Assembly (NCBI GenBank): GCA_020633205.1
Contig: JACKEB010000011.1
Location: 310,001 to 374,000, forward strand
DNA length: 64,000 nucleotides
Direction of reading: 5' to 3'
DNA from: Polyangiaceae bacterium
GTDB lineage: Bacteria; Myxococcota_A; Polyangia; Polyangiales; Polyangiaceae
Both the position numbers and the translations under genes were made by a program. Below are positions 41,784-49,478 of the stretch, in pieces. The notes below the pieces were generated by a model. It made no database searches, was not told the origin of the DNA, and saw only the letters and a program-made list of their open reading frames with translations. The number at the start of each line of letters is the position of its first letter. Positions within the stretch are counted from its first letter, which is position 1.

Positions 41784-42524
41784 TTACTCAGTTGCCGTGA
41801 AGAGCACGCCTTCAGCACACAGGTACACGTCGCAGTCCGTGGCCATACAGCTCGCGAAAACGGCGCGCGAGGCGGCGGTCATACCGCTCGTGTACTGCTC
41901 GCACTCGGTTTGATCCACGGCGACCGTCGCTGAGCAGGCCGTGACCATGTCCGCGCAGGGCTGGGTGACGTCGGGATCCGGGCACGAGGCCTTGAGCGCG
42001 TCGAAGTAACAAGCGTAGCCCGTGGTGTAGTCACAGACATCGCCGAGGTTCGTCATGCAGTCTGCAATGGCTTGGTCGCGGCCCGGCTTGAGCTTGCCAG
42101 CGACCAAGTTGCAGAGGTCATTGCGGATGTCACACACGCCTTCCGTCGTGGGCGCGGGGAACTCCGTGCTGCAGTCGGTGATGGCGGTGCCCATGCTGTC
42201 GTCACAGGTCGCGCCGCCAGTGCCTGCTGTGCCGCCGGTTGCTCCGCCAGTGCCGCCCGCACCTGCCGTCGCGCCGCCGGCGCCACCGCTTGCCCCGCCG
42301 GTGCCACCCGTGGTGCCCGCTGTGCCACCGGTGGTGGAGCTGCCCGCGGAGCCTGCGGTGCCGCTTCCGCCGGTGCCCGCGGTGCTGCCTCCGGAGCCGC
42401 CGTTGCCGGCGTTGCCGCTGCCCGCCGTGCCCCCATCAGCGTCGTCTGCGCTCTCTTTGACGACACACGCGCTGGTCGCCAGCGCACCTACCAACAACAA
42501 AGCCTTGGTTCGATCGATCAGCAT
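41784..42524 (-). CDS. Gly/Thr-rich linker lipoprotein with Cys-rich C-terminal domain
   Basis: 246 aa: signal peptide, lipobox TSAC (residue 20), then about 90 residues of GGxGGTAG-type low complexity, then a domain with about ten cysteines (TDCSTEFPAPTTEGVCD, CDYTTGYACYFDALKASCPD). No family recognised. Exposed lipoproteins with such flexible linkers occur several times in this window and are typical of Polyangia-like genomes. Single gene with its own hairpin downstream. Confidence 0.75.
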   Translation of the reverse strand: MLIDRTKALLLVGALATSACVVKESADDADGGTAGSGNAGNGGSGGSTAGTGGSGTAGSAGSSTTGGTAGTTGGTGGASGGAGGATAGAGGTGGATGGTAGTGGATCDDSMGTAITDCSTEFPAPTTEGVCDIRNDLCNLVAGKLKPGRDQAIADCMTNLGDVCDYTTGYACYFDALKASCPDPDVTQPCADMVTACSATVAVDQTECEQYTSGMTAASRAVFASCMATDCDVYLCAEGVLFTATE

Positions 42525-42757
42525 CTCAAGCTTCCTCCCAGCCCACGGTCACGGCGAGAAGACGTCCCCCACGCACACGCCGTCAGCATACGTACGCCCC
42601 TTCGGCGTAGCCTCTTCCCCAACTCCCGAATCTCCCGGTCTGCGTCGCTTGTCGCAAGCTCGATCGACTCGAGGAGCCTTCGAGTTCAGGCAAAGACGAA
42701 CGTCGGCGGGAAAGGATCCGCTATACCTATTTCCACCGCCGTATCTATTTCCACAGC

Positions 42758-43549
42758 ATGAATCTCCACAGGAAACGCATCACCGTCGCCGGGAAGCTCG
42801 TCCAGCGTTACGCGGGAAAGCTGAGCCGTGCCCTCGCGAACGACCTGATGCGCTGTTTCGAGAGTGAGCTCATCCCCGAGTTCGATGAATCGGCCGACGT
42901 GGTGATTCTCGGGGCCAAGGCCAAAGGGTTCCTCAAACGCATCGAGCGCTGCGGTGCCGAGACGATTTCCGAGGAAGCGCTCCAAGCCGCGGTCGATGCC
43001 GCGTTGAACGCCAAGCAGTCAAGTTCCCCGAGGAAACCCAAGCGACCCTCGCCGGAGCAACTCCACGACCGTTTCATGGGCATTCGGCGTGCGGCGCCAG
43101 AACAACGGCGGGCACAGTTGGTGGAAGCCATAGAACTTGCCGCAGGCAGCATCGATTTCGGCCTCACCGAGCAGGCCGCACCCGTTGTCTCGAGCTCACG
43201 CATACTCATGCTGCTTGGTCGGCAGGAAGCTGAGCTTTGGGCGCTGCCCGCGGGGGATCCTCTAGAGTCAGTGGCGCAGCGGCTCGACCAGCAGACGCTA
43301 CACAGCGACGCTCCGCCTCAAATTTGGCAGGCGGCGATGCGGTTGTGGGTCGCCTTGGGCCACCGCCCGGAGATCGTCTGGAAGCGCTTCGTGGGGGCGC
43401 TTGAGGACCAAGACGCAATCGACTTGCTGAGTTTGTCCGAACTCGAAGCGATCGAGCCGTGGTCGGCTGAGCGTCGGGTGCAGTCGCTAGCGGCGCTGCC
43501 TCAGATCGTCGACCAGGTGTTCGTCGTGCGTGAAGAGATCCTCTGGTGA
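42758..43549 (+). CDS. Hypothetical protein with BRCT-like N-terminal region
   Basis: 263 aa, cytoplasmic. Residues 5-80 fit a BRCT-like pattern: ITVAGKLVQRYAGKL (first strand and helix), FESELIPEFDESADVVILGA (second and third strands), RIERCGAETISEEALQAAVD (last helix region with conserved ISEE). The remainder is helical with a Trp-rich end (APPQIWQAAMRLWVALGHRP). BRCT domains bind phosphoproteins or DNA ends; here this is inferred from a pattern, not established. It is a single gene in its own direction. Confidence 0.5.
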   Translation: MNLHRKRITVAGKLVQRYAGKLSRALANDLMRCFESELIPEFDESADVVILGAKAKGFLKRIERCGAETISEEALQAAVDAALNAKQSSSPRKPKRPSPEQLHDRFMGIRRAAPEQRRAQLVEAIELAAGSIDFGLTEQAAPVVSSSRILMLLGRQEAELWALPAGDPLESVAQRLDQQTLHSDAPPQIWQAAMRLWVALGHRPEIVWKRFVGALEDQDAIDLLSLSELEAIEPWSAERRVQSLAALPQIVDQVFVVREEILW

Positions 43550-43576
43550 CTCAGGCACCAGCGCGCTGGACTCGCG

Positions 43577-43990
43577 CTACTTCAGCCAACGTGCGTCCGC
43601 GCTGAAGCGGCCTGGGCCGGCCAGCAGCAGCGCGATTGCCGCGAAGGCGTAGCAAAGCGCCAGTTCCTTCTTTTGGAAGGGGTCGTTCGCGTGCACCACG
43701 AAGGCCGCCACACTCATGGTGCAGATCAAGCTCGCCGCGGAGAGTCGTGTCATCAGACCCAACGCGAGCAGGATTCCGCCCAGAAATTCACTCAAGCCTG
43801 CTGCCGGGCCGAGCACGCTGGGAATTGGTAGCCCGAGCTTCGCTACCTTGGCGCTGAAGTCGCCTAGGTTCATCAGCTTGCCGTAGCCGTGCACGATGGC
43901 CATCGTCAGGCCAAACCACAGCCGCAACGCCAGTAGGCCAAGGTCGGTGGTGAGGGGATTCGAACGGGCCAAGCGCTTCAGCAGGTTCAT
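43577..43990 (-). CDS. DoxX family membrane protein
   Basis: 137 aa from the ATG at 43990 (MNLLKRL); the frame is open to 44014. Four membrane segments ([63 protein letters not shown]) and the family pattern [18 protein letters not shown] identify DoxX/YphA-type proteins. DoxX members associate with thiol or terminal oxidase enzymes, but most have no assigned function. The gene is convergent with the BRCT-like gene. Confidence 0.88.
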   Translation of the reverse strand: MNLLKRLARSNPLTTDLGLLALRLWFGLTMAIVHGYGKLMNLGDFSAKVAKLGLPIPSVLGPAAGLSEFLGGILLALGLMTRLSAASLICTMSVAAFVVHANDPFQKKELALCYAFAAIALLLAGPGRFSADARWLK

Positions 43991-44211
43991 CGTGGGGGAG
44001 CCTGCCACGGCCATCGGGGTTCCAGTGTGGGGGTAGTTGGAACACTTCGGTGCCTGAGAAAGCTAAACCCCTGTTCAGTGAAGCTGAACAACCGTGCGGA
44101 TATTGGGTGGTTTGGCGGACGCATTGTTGTTCGTTCGCGCCTCCCGGGCGCGAATTGCTGAGGCGTTCGCCTTGCGCAGGCTGCGGCCGCTCGCTAGCGT
44201 GCCCCTCCCCT

Positions 44212-44442
44212 ATGGCTCGCGTTACCGTTGAAGATTGCTTGGAGAAAGAAGAAAACCGCTTCGCCCTCGTGGTGTTGGCGGCCAACCGCGCTCGTCAGCT
44301 GATGAAGGGCTCGGATCCGCTGGTCCGCGCCCGCAATCGCGACGCAGTGAACGCCTTGCGCGAGATTGCCACGGGCAAGGTGCGCTTCCACCGCGACAGC
44401 ACGGAAGTGGTGCGCGAGTGGATCGAAGAGAACCGCATCTGA
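44212..44442 (+). CDS. rpoZ: RNA polymerase omega subunit
   Basis: 76 aa from the ATG at 44212; the 54 codons open upstream are not part of it. [20 protein letters not shown] is the conserved omega start, followed by [17 protein letters not shown] and [15 protein letters not shown]. It binds the RNA polymerase beta' C-terminus and aids assembly. In many genomes rpoZ neighbours gmk or spoT; here it is next to a methyltransferase. Confidence 0.95.
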   Translation: MARVTVEDCLEKEENRFALVVLAANRARQLMKGSDPLVRARNRDAVNALREIATGKVRFHRDSTEVVREWIEENRI

Positions 44443-44492
44443 AGCGGCCGTTGCCTCCGGGCAACGTCACTTTCAAGAGCGAGCGCTGACGC

Positions 44493-45329
44493 GTGTCCGG
44501 GCTGGATCTCTCGAAGCTCGGTCACGCGGGTGATTTTGGAGCGCTCGCCCACTACGCGGACCCAGCCTACTACTCGAAGGCGTACCGCACGCGCCGCGAA
44601 GACGTTGAGTTTTACGTGCGCCTGGCGGAGCGCGTTGGTGGTCCGGTGCTCGAATATGCAGTCGGCAACGGGCGCGTTGCGTTGCCCATGGCGCGCGCTG
44701 GGCTCGATGTGTGGGGCGTCGATCTTTCCGCTCCCATGCTCGAGTCACTCAAGGAGCGCCTGGGGAAAGAAGAGCGCGACGTTCAGCGGCGCATCCAGCT
44801 TGCCCGCGGCGATATGCGGACGTGGCGGACGCGCCGACGCTTTCCGCTGATCATCAGCGCGTTCAACAGCGTGCTCCACCTCTACACGCGCGACGACGTC
44901 GAGGCCTTTTTTCGCCGCGTGCAGGCTCACCTGGTTCCTGGTGGACGCTTCGTCTTCGACTTCTCGCTGCCACGTCCAGCGGACTTGGCGCTGGATCCCG
45001 ACCGCAACTACAGCGGGATGCGACTGCGCGATCCGAGCAGCGGCAAGCTGGTGAAGTACTCGGAGCGGTTTGAATACGACCCGGTGCGGCAGATTCAGCT
45101 GTGCTGGATGCAGTTTCAACCGCTCGATGGCTCAGAGCCGTGGGCGGTGCCACTCACTCATCGCCAGTTCTTCCCCCAGGAAATGGAGGCGCTCCTGCAC
45201 TACGCCGGTTTCCGCGAGATCGAGTTCAGCGCCGACTTCGAAGAGCGCCCCCTCGATGTGGACAGTGACTGGGTGGTGGTGAGTTGTCGCAGCCCACATC
45301 GCGCGAAGCAGGCTAAGCGTCGGAAATAG
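44493..45329 (+). CDS. Class I SAM-dependent methyltransferase
   Basis: 278 aa from a GTG. SAM site: motif I VLEYAVGNGRVALPMARAG (usual GxGxG replaced by AVGNGR), then VWGVDLSAPML, motif II LARGDMRTW, and IISAFNSVLHLYT, motif III PGGRFVFDFSL. The C-terminal Tudor-like strands (RQIQLCWMQFQPLDG) fit the subgroup of single-domain methyltransferases with unknown acceptor. Cytoplasmic. It follows rpoZ by 50 bases. Confidence 0.88.
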   Translation: MSGLDLSKLGHAGDFGALAHYADPAYYSKAYRTRREDVEFYVRLAERVGGPVLEYAVGNGRVALPMARAGLDVWGVDLSAPMLESLKERLGKEERDVQRRIQLARGDMRTWRTRRRFPLIISAFNSVLHLYTRDDVEAFFRRVQAHLVPGGRFVFDFSLPRPADLALDPDRNYSGMRLRDPSSGKLVKYSERFEYDPVRQIQLCWMQFQPLDGSEPWAVPLTHRQFFPQEMEALLHYAGFREIEFSADFEERPLDVDSDWVVVSCRSPHRAKQAKRRK

Positions 45330-45449
45330 CCTCAGAAGCCCCGATGGAACGAGGGTTGCCGGCGGGCGAGAGCGATTTACGTTGTCCCACCGGCTAGCGC
45401 CTGAGCGCTGGCGAGCGGGTGCCCACTGCACCCCATCAGGAAACCAAGC

Positions 45450-46394
45450 ATGGCCAAGGACTACTACGACGAGCTGGGTGTCAGCCGCAGCGCTTCCGCC
45501 GACGAGATCAAGAAGGCGTTCAAGAAGCTCACGAAGGAGCTGCACCCCGATCGCAACCAGGGAGACGCCGACAAGGAGCGCCGCTTCAAGGCGGTGAACC
45601 GCGCGCACCAGGTCCTGAGCGACGAGAAGAAGCGCGCGCTCTACGACGAGTTTGGTGAAGAGGGGCTGCGCGAAGGCTTCGATCCTGACGTCTATCGCGC
45701 GTACCGCTCTCGAGGGCGACGCGGCGGCGGACCTCAAGGCAACATCAACTTCGAGGATATTTTCAGCGCTGCCCAGGGCAGTGGCGTTGGCGACATGTTC
45801 GGCGACCTGTTCGGTGGCGGCCGGCGGCGCAACGGCGGCGGCGGCTTCGGCAACATGCCGATGAAGGGCAGCGACGTGCTCAGCGAGGTTCAGGTGAGCT
45901 TCGTCGACGCGATTGCTGGCTCCACCATGAAGCTGCGCCTGCAGGATGGTGGCGAGGAAGTTTCCGTGAGGATACCGCCCGGCGCCGACGATGGTGACAA
46001 GGTGCGCGTCAAGGGTCACGGTGCGCCGGGGATGGGCGGCGGACCCGCGGGAGATCTCATCTTGAGCATCCGCGTGTCACCTCACCCCTATTTCGAGCGC
46101 GATGGGCTGGACCTCCACGTCGACCTGCCGATCAGCGTCACCGAGGCCTACTACGGCGCCAAAGTGCGTGTCCCGACGCCCGGCGGAGACGTCACGCTCA
46201 CCGTGCCCAAGGGCGCGCAGAGCGGCCAGCTCGCGCGGCTCAAGGGGCGCGGCGTGAAGCGCAAGGACAAGGTGGGCGACATCTACGCGCGCTTCATCAT
46301 CAAGCTCCCGGAGGGTGAAGACGAAGCCATCGAAGCGGCGATCAAGACTCTGGGTGAAGCGACGGGTGACGTGCGCTCCGACTTGCGCTTCTGA
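45450..46394 (+). CDS. DnaJ/CbpA-type co-chaperone
   Basis: 314 aa. J domain at residues 1-70 (AKDYYDELGVSRSASADEIK, LHPDRNQGD with the HPD motif). A Gly-rich part (GSGVGDMFGDLFGGGRRRNG) and the DnaJ C-terminal substrate-binding domains follow. There is no zinc finger, which makes it a CbpA-like class B J protein. It stimulates DnaK. The copy is not next to dnaK in this window. Confidence 0.93.
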   Translation: MAKDYYDELGVSRSASADEIKKAFKKLTKELHPDRNQGDADKERRFKAVNRAHQVLSDEKKRALYDEFGEEGLREGFDPDVYRAYRSRGRRGGGPQGNINFEDIFSAAQGSGVGDMFGDLFGGGRRRNGGGGFGNMPMKGSDVLSEVQVSFVDAIAGSTMKLRLQDGGEEVSVRIPPGADDGDKVRVKGHGAPGMGGGPAGDLILSIRVSPHPYFERDGLDLHVDLPISVTEAYYGAKVRVPTPGGDVTLTVPKGAQSGQLARLKGRGVKRKDKVGDIYARFIIKLPEGEDEAIEAAIKTLGEATGDVRSDLRF

Positions 46395-46450
46395 GGGCGA
46401 GCTTCAGCGTTTGCGCTGCCTGCGCGTGCCGTTGGGCTTGGGCTTTGCAT

Positions 46451-46643
46451 TTTGGTTGGACCGCCAAGGGCGCCAAGAGCGCCAAGGGTTTGGGCCGCTC
46501 CTTTAGGAGCCGCGAGGAAACGTTTCGGGGGCGGCCGGCGAAGCGCGCCTTGCTGTTGGTTCGTCGCGCTGACGTCGCGCGACGTTGGCTTGGGGTGCAA
46601 TCCCTGGCATCTTGGCGTCCTTGGCGTCCTTGGCGGTTCAAAA
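46451..46643. mobile_element. MITE-like element with inverted 9-bp repeat arrays
   Basis: The left arm (46451-46487) and the right arm (46611-46643) are inverted copies with about four mismatches over 29 bases. Each arm is itself three 9-bp units of CGCCAAGGG type. The interior (about 125 bases) has no convincing ORF and lies between the dnaJ homologue and the ada terminator. Long-palindrome, non-coding elements with CCGCCAAGG-type ends are typical of dispersed intergenic repeats. No target duplication identified. Confidence 0.6.
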
Positions 46644-46683
46644 TCCAGGCGGCAGGAGGTTGCAGGGCGACAAAAGCAAGAGA

Positions 46684-46707
46684 GCCCCACACCGGGTGGT
46701 GCAGGGC
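46684..46707 (-). terminator. Rho-independent terminator of adenosine deaminase gene
   Basis: On the minus strand, GCCCTGCACC pairs with GGTGTGGGGC around ACCC (about 10 pairs with G-U), directly followed by TCTCTTGCTTTTGT. It lies 23 bases beyond the ada stop. This is the clearest intrinsic terminator in the window. Confidence 0.75.
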
Positions 46708-46729
46708 CCTCGGACAGGCTGAGTGTCGC

Positions 46730-47917
46730 TCAGGCCTTTGCGGGTGCGGGGGCCGCTGCGGGCGGGCTGCTCAGCTCCGCACTCGCGCGGGCGCGCTTGC
46801 CTTCCTTGAGGGGAGCCTCCACTAGGTTGCCCTCGTCGTCGTAGCGGCTGAGCTCAGCGACCACATGCCGGAGCGCGGCTTGCTTCTCGTGGAAGGGCCG
46901 GAACGCCGACTTGAAGCCAGCCACGATCATGCTCTTAATCTCCTTGAACGGAACACCCATCTTGGTGTGCACCAAGTAGAGTTCCTTGGAGACGGTCGTG
47001 TCAGTGATCAGCCGGTTGTCGGTGTTGATGGTCACGCGCAGACCGAGGTCGAAGTAGAGCTTGAGTGGGTGGCTCTCCAGCGTCTCTACCGCTTGGGTCT
47101 GCACGTTGCTCGACGGGCAGCACTCGAGGGGAATGCGGTGATCGTTGATGTAGTGCAACAGATCGCCGTTCTCCCGCAGACGGCAGCCGTGGCCGATGCG
47201 GTGAGCGCCACACACGTGGATGGCTTGGGCGATGGACTCCGGTCCATACGCCTCACCCGCGTGGATGGTGCAGTTGATGTTGTTGTCGCGCACCAGCTGG
47301 AAAGCGCGCTTGTGGTGTGCCGCGGGGAAATCCGCTTCGGCTCCGGCCAGGTCGAAGCCGACGACGCCGCGTCCCTTGTACGCTACCGCGAGCTCCGCCA
47401 TCTCGTAGGAAGACTCCGGGGAGATGTTGCGGATCCCACACACGATGACGTTGCACTTGATGCCGTACGTCTCGCGTGCGCGGCTGAGACCGTTGAGCAC
47501 GGCTTCGACCACCTTGGTGAGCTTCAGGCCGCGCTGGGTGTGCAGCATCGGCGCGTAGCGCACTTCCATGTAACGCACGTTTTCGTTGTGCGCGTCTTCT
47601 GCCAGCTCGAACGCGATGCGCTCGAGCGCGGCTTCGGTTTGCATCACCTTGAGGGTGATCTCGAAGCCGCGCAGGTACTCGACGAGGGACCCGAAGTTAT
47701 TGCCGCAGCCAATGGCTTTGCGCAGGCCGTCTTCGGTGTTGGCGGGAAGGCTGATGCCTTCTTCCTTCGCCAGTTCGAGGATGGTGGACAGCCGCAGAGA
47801 GCCATCCAGGTGGACGTGAAGGTCGGTCTTGGGGAGCGCCTGAAACACTTCGAAGGGCACGACGCGGGCACCGGACCCGTTCGTGCTTTCAGGCAATTGC
47901 TTACTTTTCTGTTCCAT
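46730..47917 (-). CDS. add: Adenosine deaminase
   Basis: 395 aa from the ATG at 47917 (MEQKSK); ATG 47932 adds five residues and the open frame beyond is not coding. The amidohydrolase metal and catalytic motifs are present: DLHVHLDGSL, TIHAGEAYGP, IGHGCRL, ECCPSSNVQT, INTDNRLITD. It converts adenosine or a related aminated base to the deaminated product. Some relatives act on adenine or aminofutalosine, so the exact substrate is less sure. A Pro/Ala-rich C-terminal tail is unusual. Confidence 0.9.
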   Translation of the reverse strand: MEQKSKQLPESTNGSGARVVPFEVFQALPKTDLHVHLDGSLRLSTILELAKEEGISLPANTEDGLRKAIGCGNNFGSLVEYLRGFEITLKVMQTEAALERIAFELAEDAHNENVRYMEVRYAPMLHTQRGLKLTKVVEAVLNGLSRARETYGIKCNVIVCGIRNISPESSYEMAELAVAYKGRGVVGFDLAGAEADFPAAHHKRAFQLVRDNNINCTIHAGEAYGPESIAQAIHVCGAHRIGHGCRLRENGDLLHYINDHRIPLECCPSSNVQTQAVETLESHPLKLYFDLGLRVTINTDNRLITDTTVSKELYLVHTKMGVPFKEIKSMIVAGFKSAFRPFHEKQAALRHVVAELSRYDDEGNLVEAPLKEGKRARASAELSSPPAAAPAPAKA

Positions 47918-48123
47918 AGAGGACTCTACCATCGGTTTTGTCCCGTGCAATAGCCCCGAAACAACTCGAGTAGGCGCTGGTGCGACGACCGACACCGCAG
48001 TGTGACGGTCGCGCGGATTTCTTGGGGGTGAGGAATGCTGGGCTCGAGCCCGAGCTCGCACCAGCAGGCTTCGGTTTGCCCGGGCGCGTTGAACCGCAGC
48101 CGGACGGCGACTGCGTCAGACGT

Positions 48124-49278
48124 TCAGCTGTCGGCTTCGCGGCGCCCGAACCAGCCAACCGCGCCGACAGCACCAAAGCAGATCAGCGCGTACAGCCAAG
48201 CGGGGACGCCGTTTTCGTGCTCACCGCTCTTCAGCTCTGCTTCCGCGCGGCGAAAGGCATCGGCGTACACCGACTCGTCTTGGTTGCCGATGATGCGTCG
48301 ACCGCCCACATAGGTGGTGGGTAACCCGACCATTTCGGCGTCGCGCAGGATCTTCTGGTCCGCCTGGATGGTCTTTTCCGTCGCTGGGTCGAGGACACAC
48401 GCCTCGAACTTGTCCATGTCGAGGCCCAGGGCCTTGGCGGTCTTGGTTGCGCCAATGGACCCGATGGGCTCGCTGGTGAGCATGCGCTCCGCATACTCCT
48501 CGCCCTTGCCCTGGTTCTTGGCGCAAATGTGCCCCTTTGCGCTCGGGAGGGCGTTGATATGAAATGCCAGGGGGAAATCCTTGCGGACGAAGTGGACCTG
48601 ATCCTTGTACTGCTCCTTGAGCTTCATCAGCTTCGGGTGCAGCGCGCGGCAGTGGGGGCACTCGAAGTCGAAGAACTCGACGACGTTGATTTTGCCCGAG
48701 ACGTAGAGGGCGCCAATCGAAGCGGGTACGGGCGGCAGCGGCTTCACTCGCGGCCAGATGGCGGGCCCTGCGACGGCGATCACACCCATCAGCGCGAGCG
48801 CCCACGGTGCGAAGTCTGGCCCGTACGGGATTGAGCGGTCTTTCTGCTTCGCGGCTTCGGCGTCTTTGAACGCCTTGGTGTACATGATGCTCGCAGAGCC
48901 AGCGATGATCGCGCTGGTGTCGGCGACCATGCAGAGCCAGCACAGGTGCTTGACCACTGCGACCTGGAGCACGATCAGGAACAGCGCCGCGGCCGCCCCG
49001 AAGCTTGCGGTGTAGAGCAGGACCTTGCGTCCCGTCGCGGAGTCTTTCCAGAGGGATAACAGGTACAGACTCGCGAAGCCGGCCAAGCCGATGGCCGGCA
49101 CTGGGAGCAGTCCGTTGAACAGGTACCCGTAGCCACTGCCGCGCACCTTCGCGCAGGCAGAGTCCGCGCCGCAGAACGCTTCTGCGGGGGTGGTGTAGTC
49201 GATCAACAGCGCCATGCTGGCGGCCAACGCCAGCAACGTGGCGATGCGCAACAGCAGCAGCCAGTGTCCTCTCTGCAC
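48124..49278 (-). CDS. VKOR-DsbA fusion (vitamin K epoxide reductase + thioredoxin-like)
   Basis: 384 aa. Membrane VKOR part at residues 1-140 with AFCGADSACAKVRGS (loop Cys pair) and the active-site HLCWLCM in a later helix. A further membrane segment (ALALMGVIAVAGPAIWP) precedes a DsbA-like thioredoxin domain (VEFFDFECPHCRALHP, CxxC = CPHC; VGLPTTYVGG with cis-Pro). A C-terminal membrane helix (WLYALICFGAVGAVGWFG) ends it. The pair oxidises thiols of secreted proteins using quinones, making periplasmic disulfides, consistent with the many Cys-rich lipoproteins in the window. Confidence 0.93.
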   Translation of the reverse strand: MQRGHWLLLLRIATLLALAASMALLIDYTTPAEAFCGADSACAKVRGSGYGYLFNGLLPVPAIGLAGFASLYLLSLWKDSATGRKVLLYTASFGAAAALFLIVLQVAVVKHLCWLCMVADTSAIIAGSASIMYTKAFKDAEAAKQKDRSIPYGPDFAPWALALMGVIAVAGPAIWPRVKPLPPVPASIGALYVSGKINVVEFFDFECPHCRALHPKLMKLKEQYKDQVHFVRKDFPLAFHINALPSAKGHICAKNQGKGEEYAERMLTSEPIGSIGATKTAKALGLDMDKFEACVLDPATEKTIQADQKILRDAEMVGLPTTYVGGRRIIGNQDESVYADAFRRAEAELKSGEHENGVPAWLYALICFGAVGAVGWFGRREADS

Positions 49279-49478
49279 TCCCGCGTTCTAGCGCCAAGAG
49301 GCTCTGAGTCGAAGCATTTGGCGTGCGTGGCGGGATCTGGGCTGTTGGGTCCTACAGATACGGCGGTCGTGCAACGCCGTGGAGGCGCGAGCCAGGTGTT
49401 GGGGCCCCGGCTGTGGGACAGGTGCCCGCCTGCAGCTAGGCGTTGGGTGCGGCAGCGGGACGGTCTATAGCGGGGGCC

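Noticed and set aside
42055..42867. Plus ORF opposite the Gly-rich lipoprotein
   Set aside because: Pro/Ala runs are the complement of the Gly-rich linker of the real minus-strand gene.
43940..43975. GGGGATTCGAAC, a tRNA T-arm-like string
   Set aside because: It lies inside the DoxX coding frame and no acceptor stem or anticodon arm can be built around it.
46283..46690. Minus ORF over the dnaJ 3' end and the palindromic element
   Set aside because: It covers the inverted 9-bp repeats and has no protein-like sequence; better explained as non-coding element.
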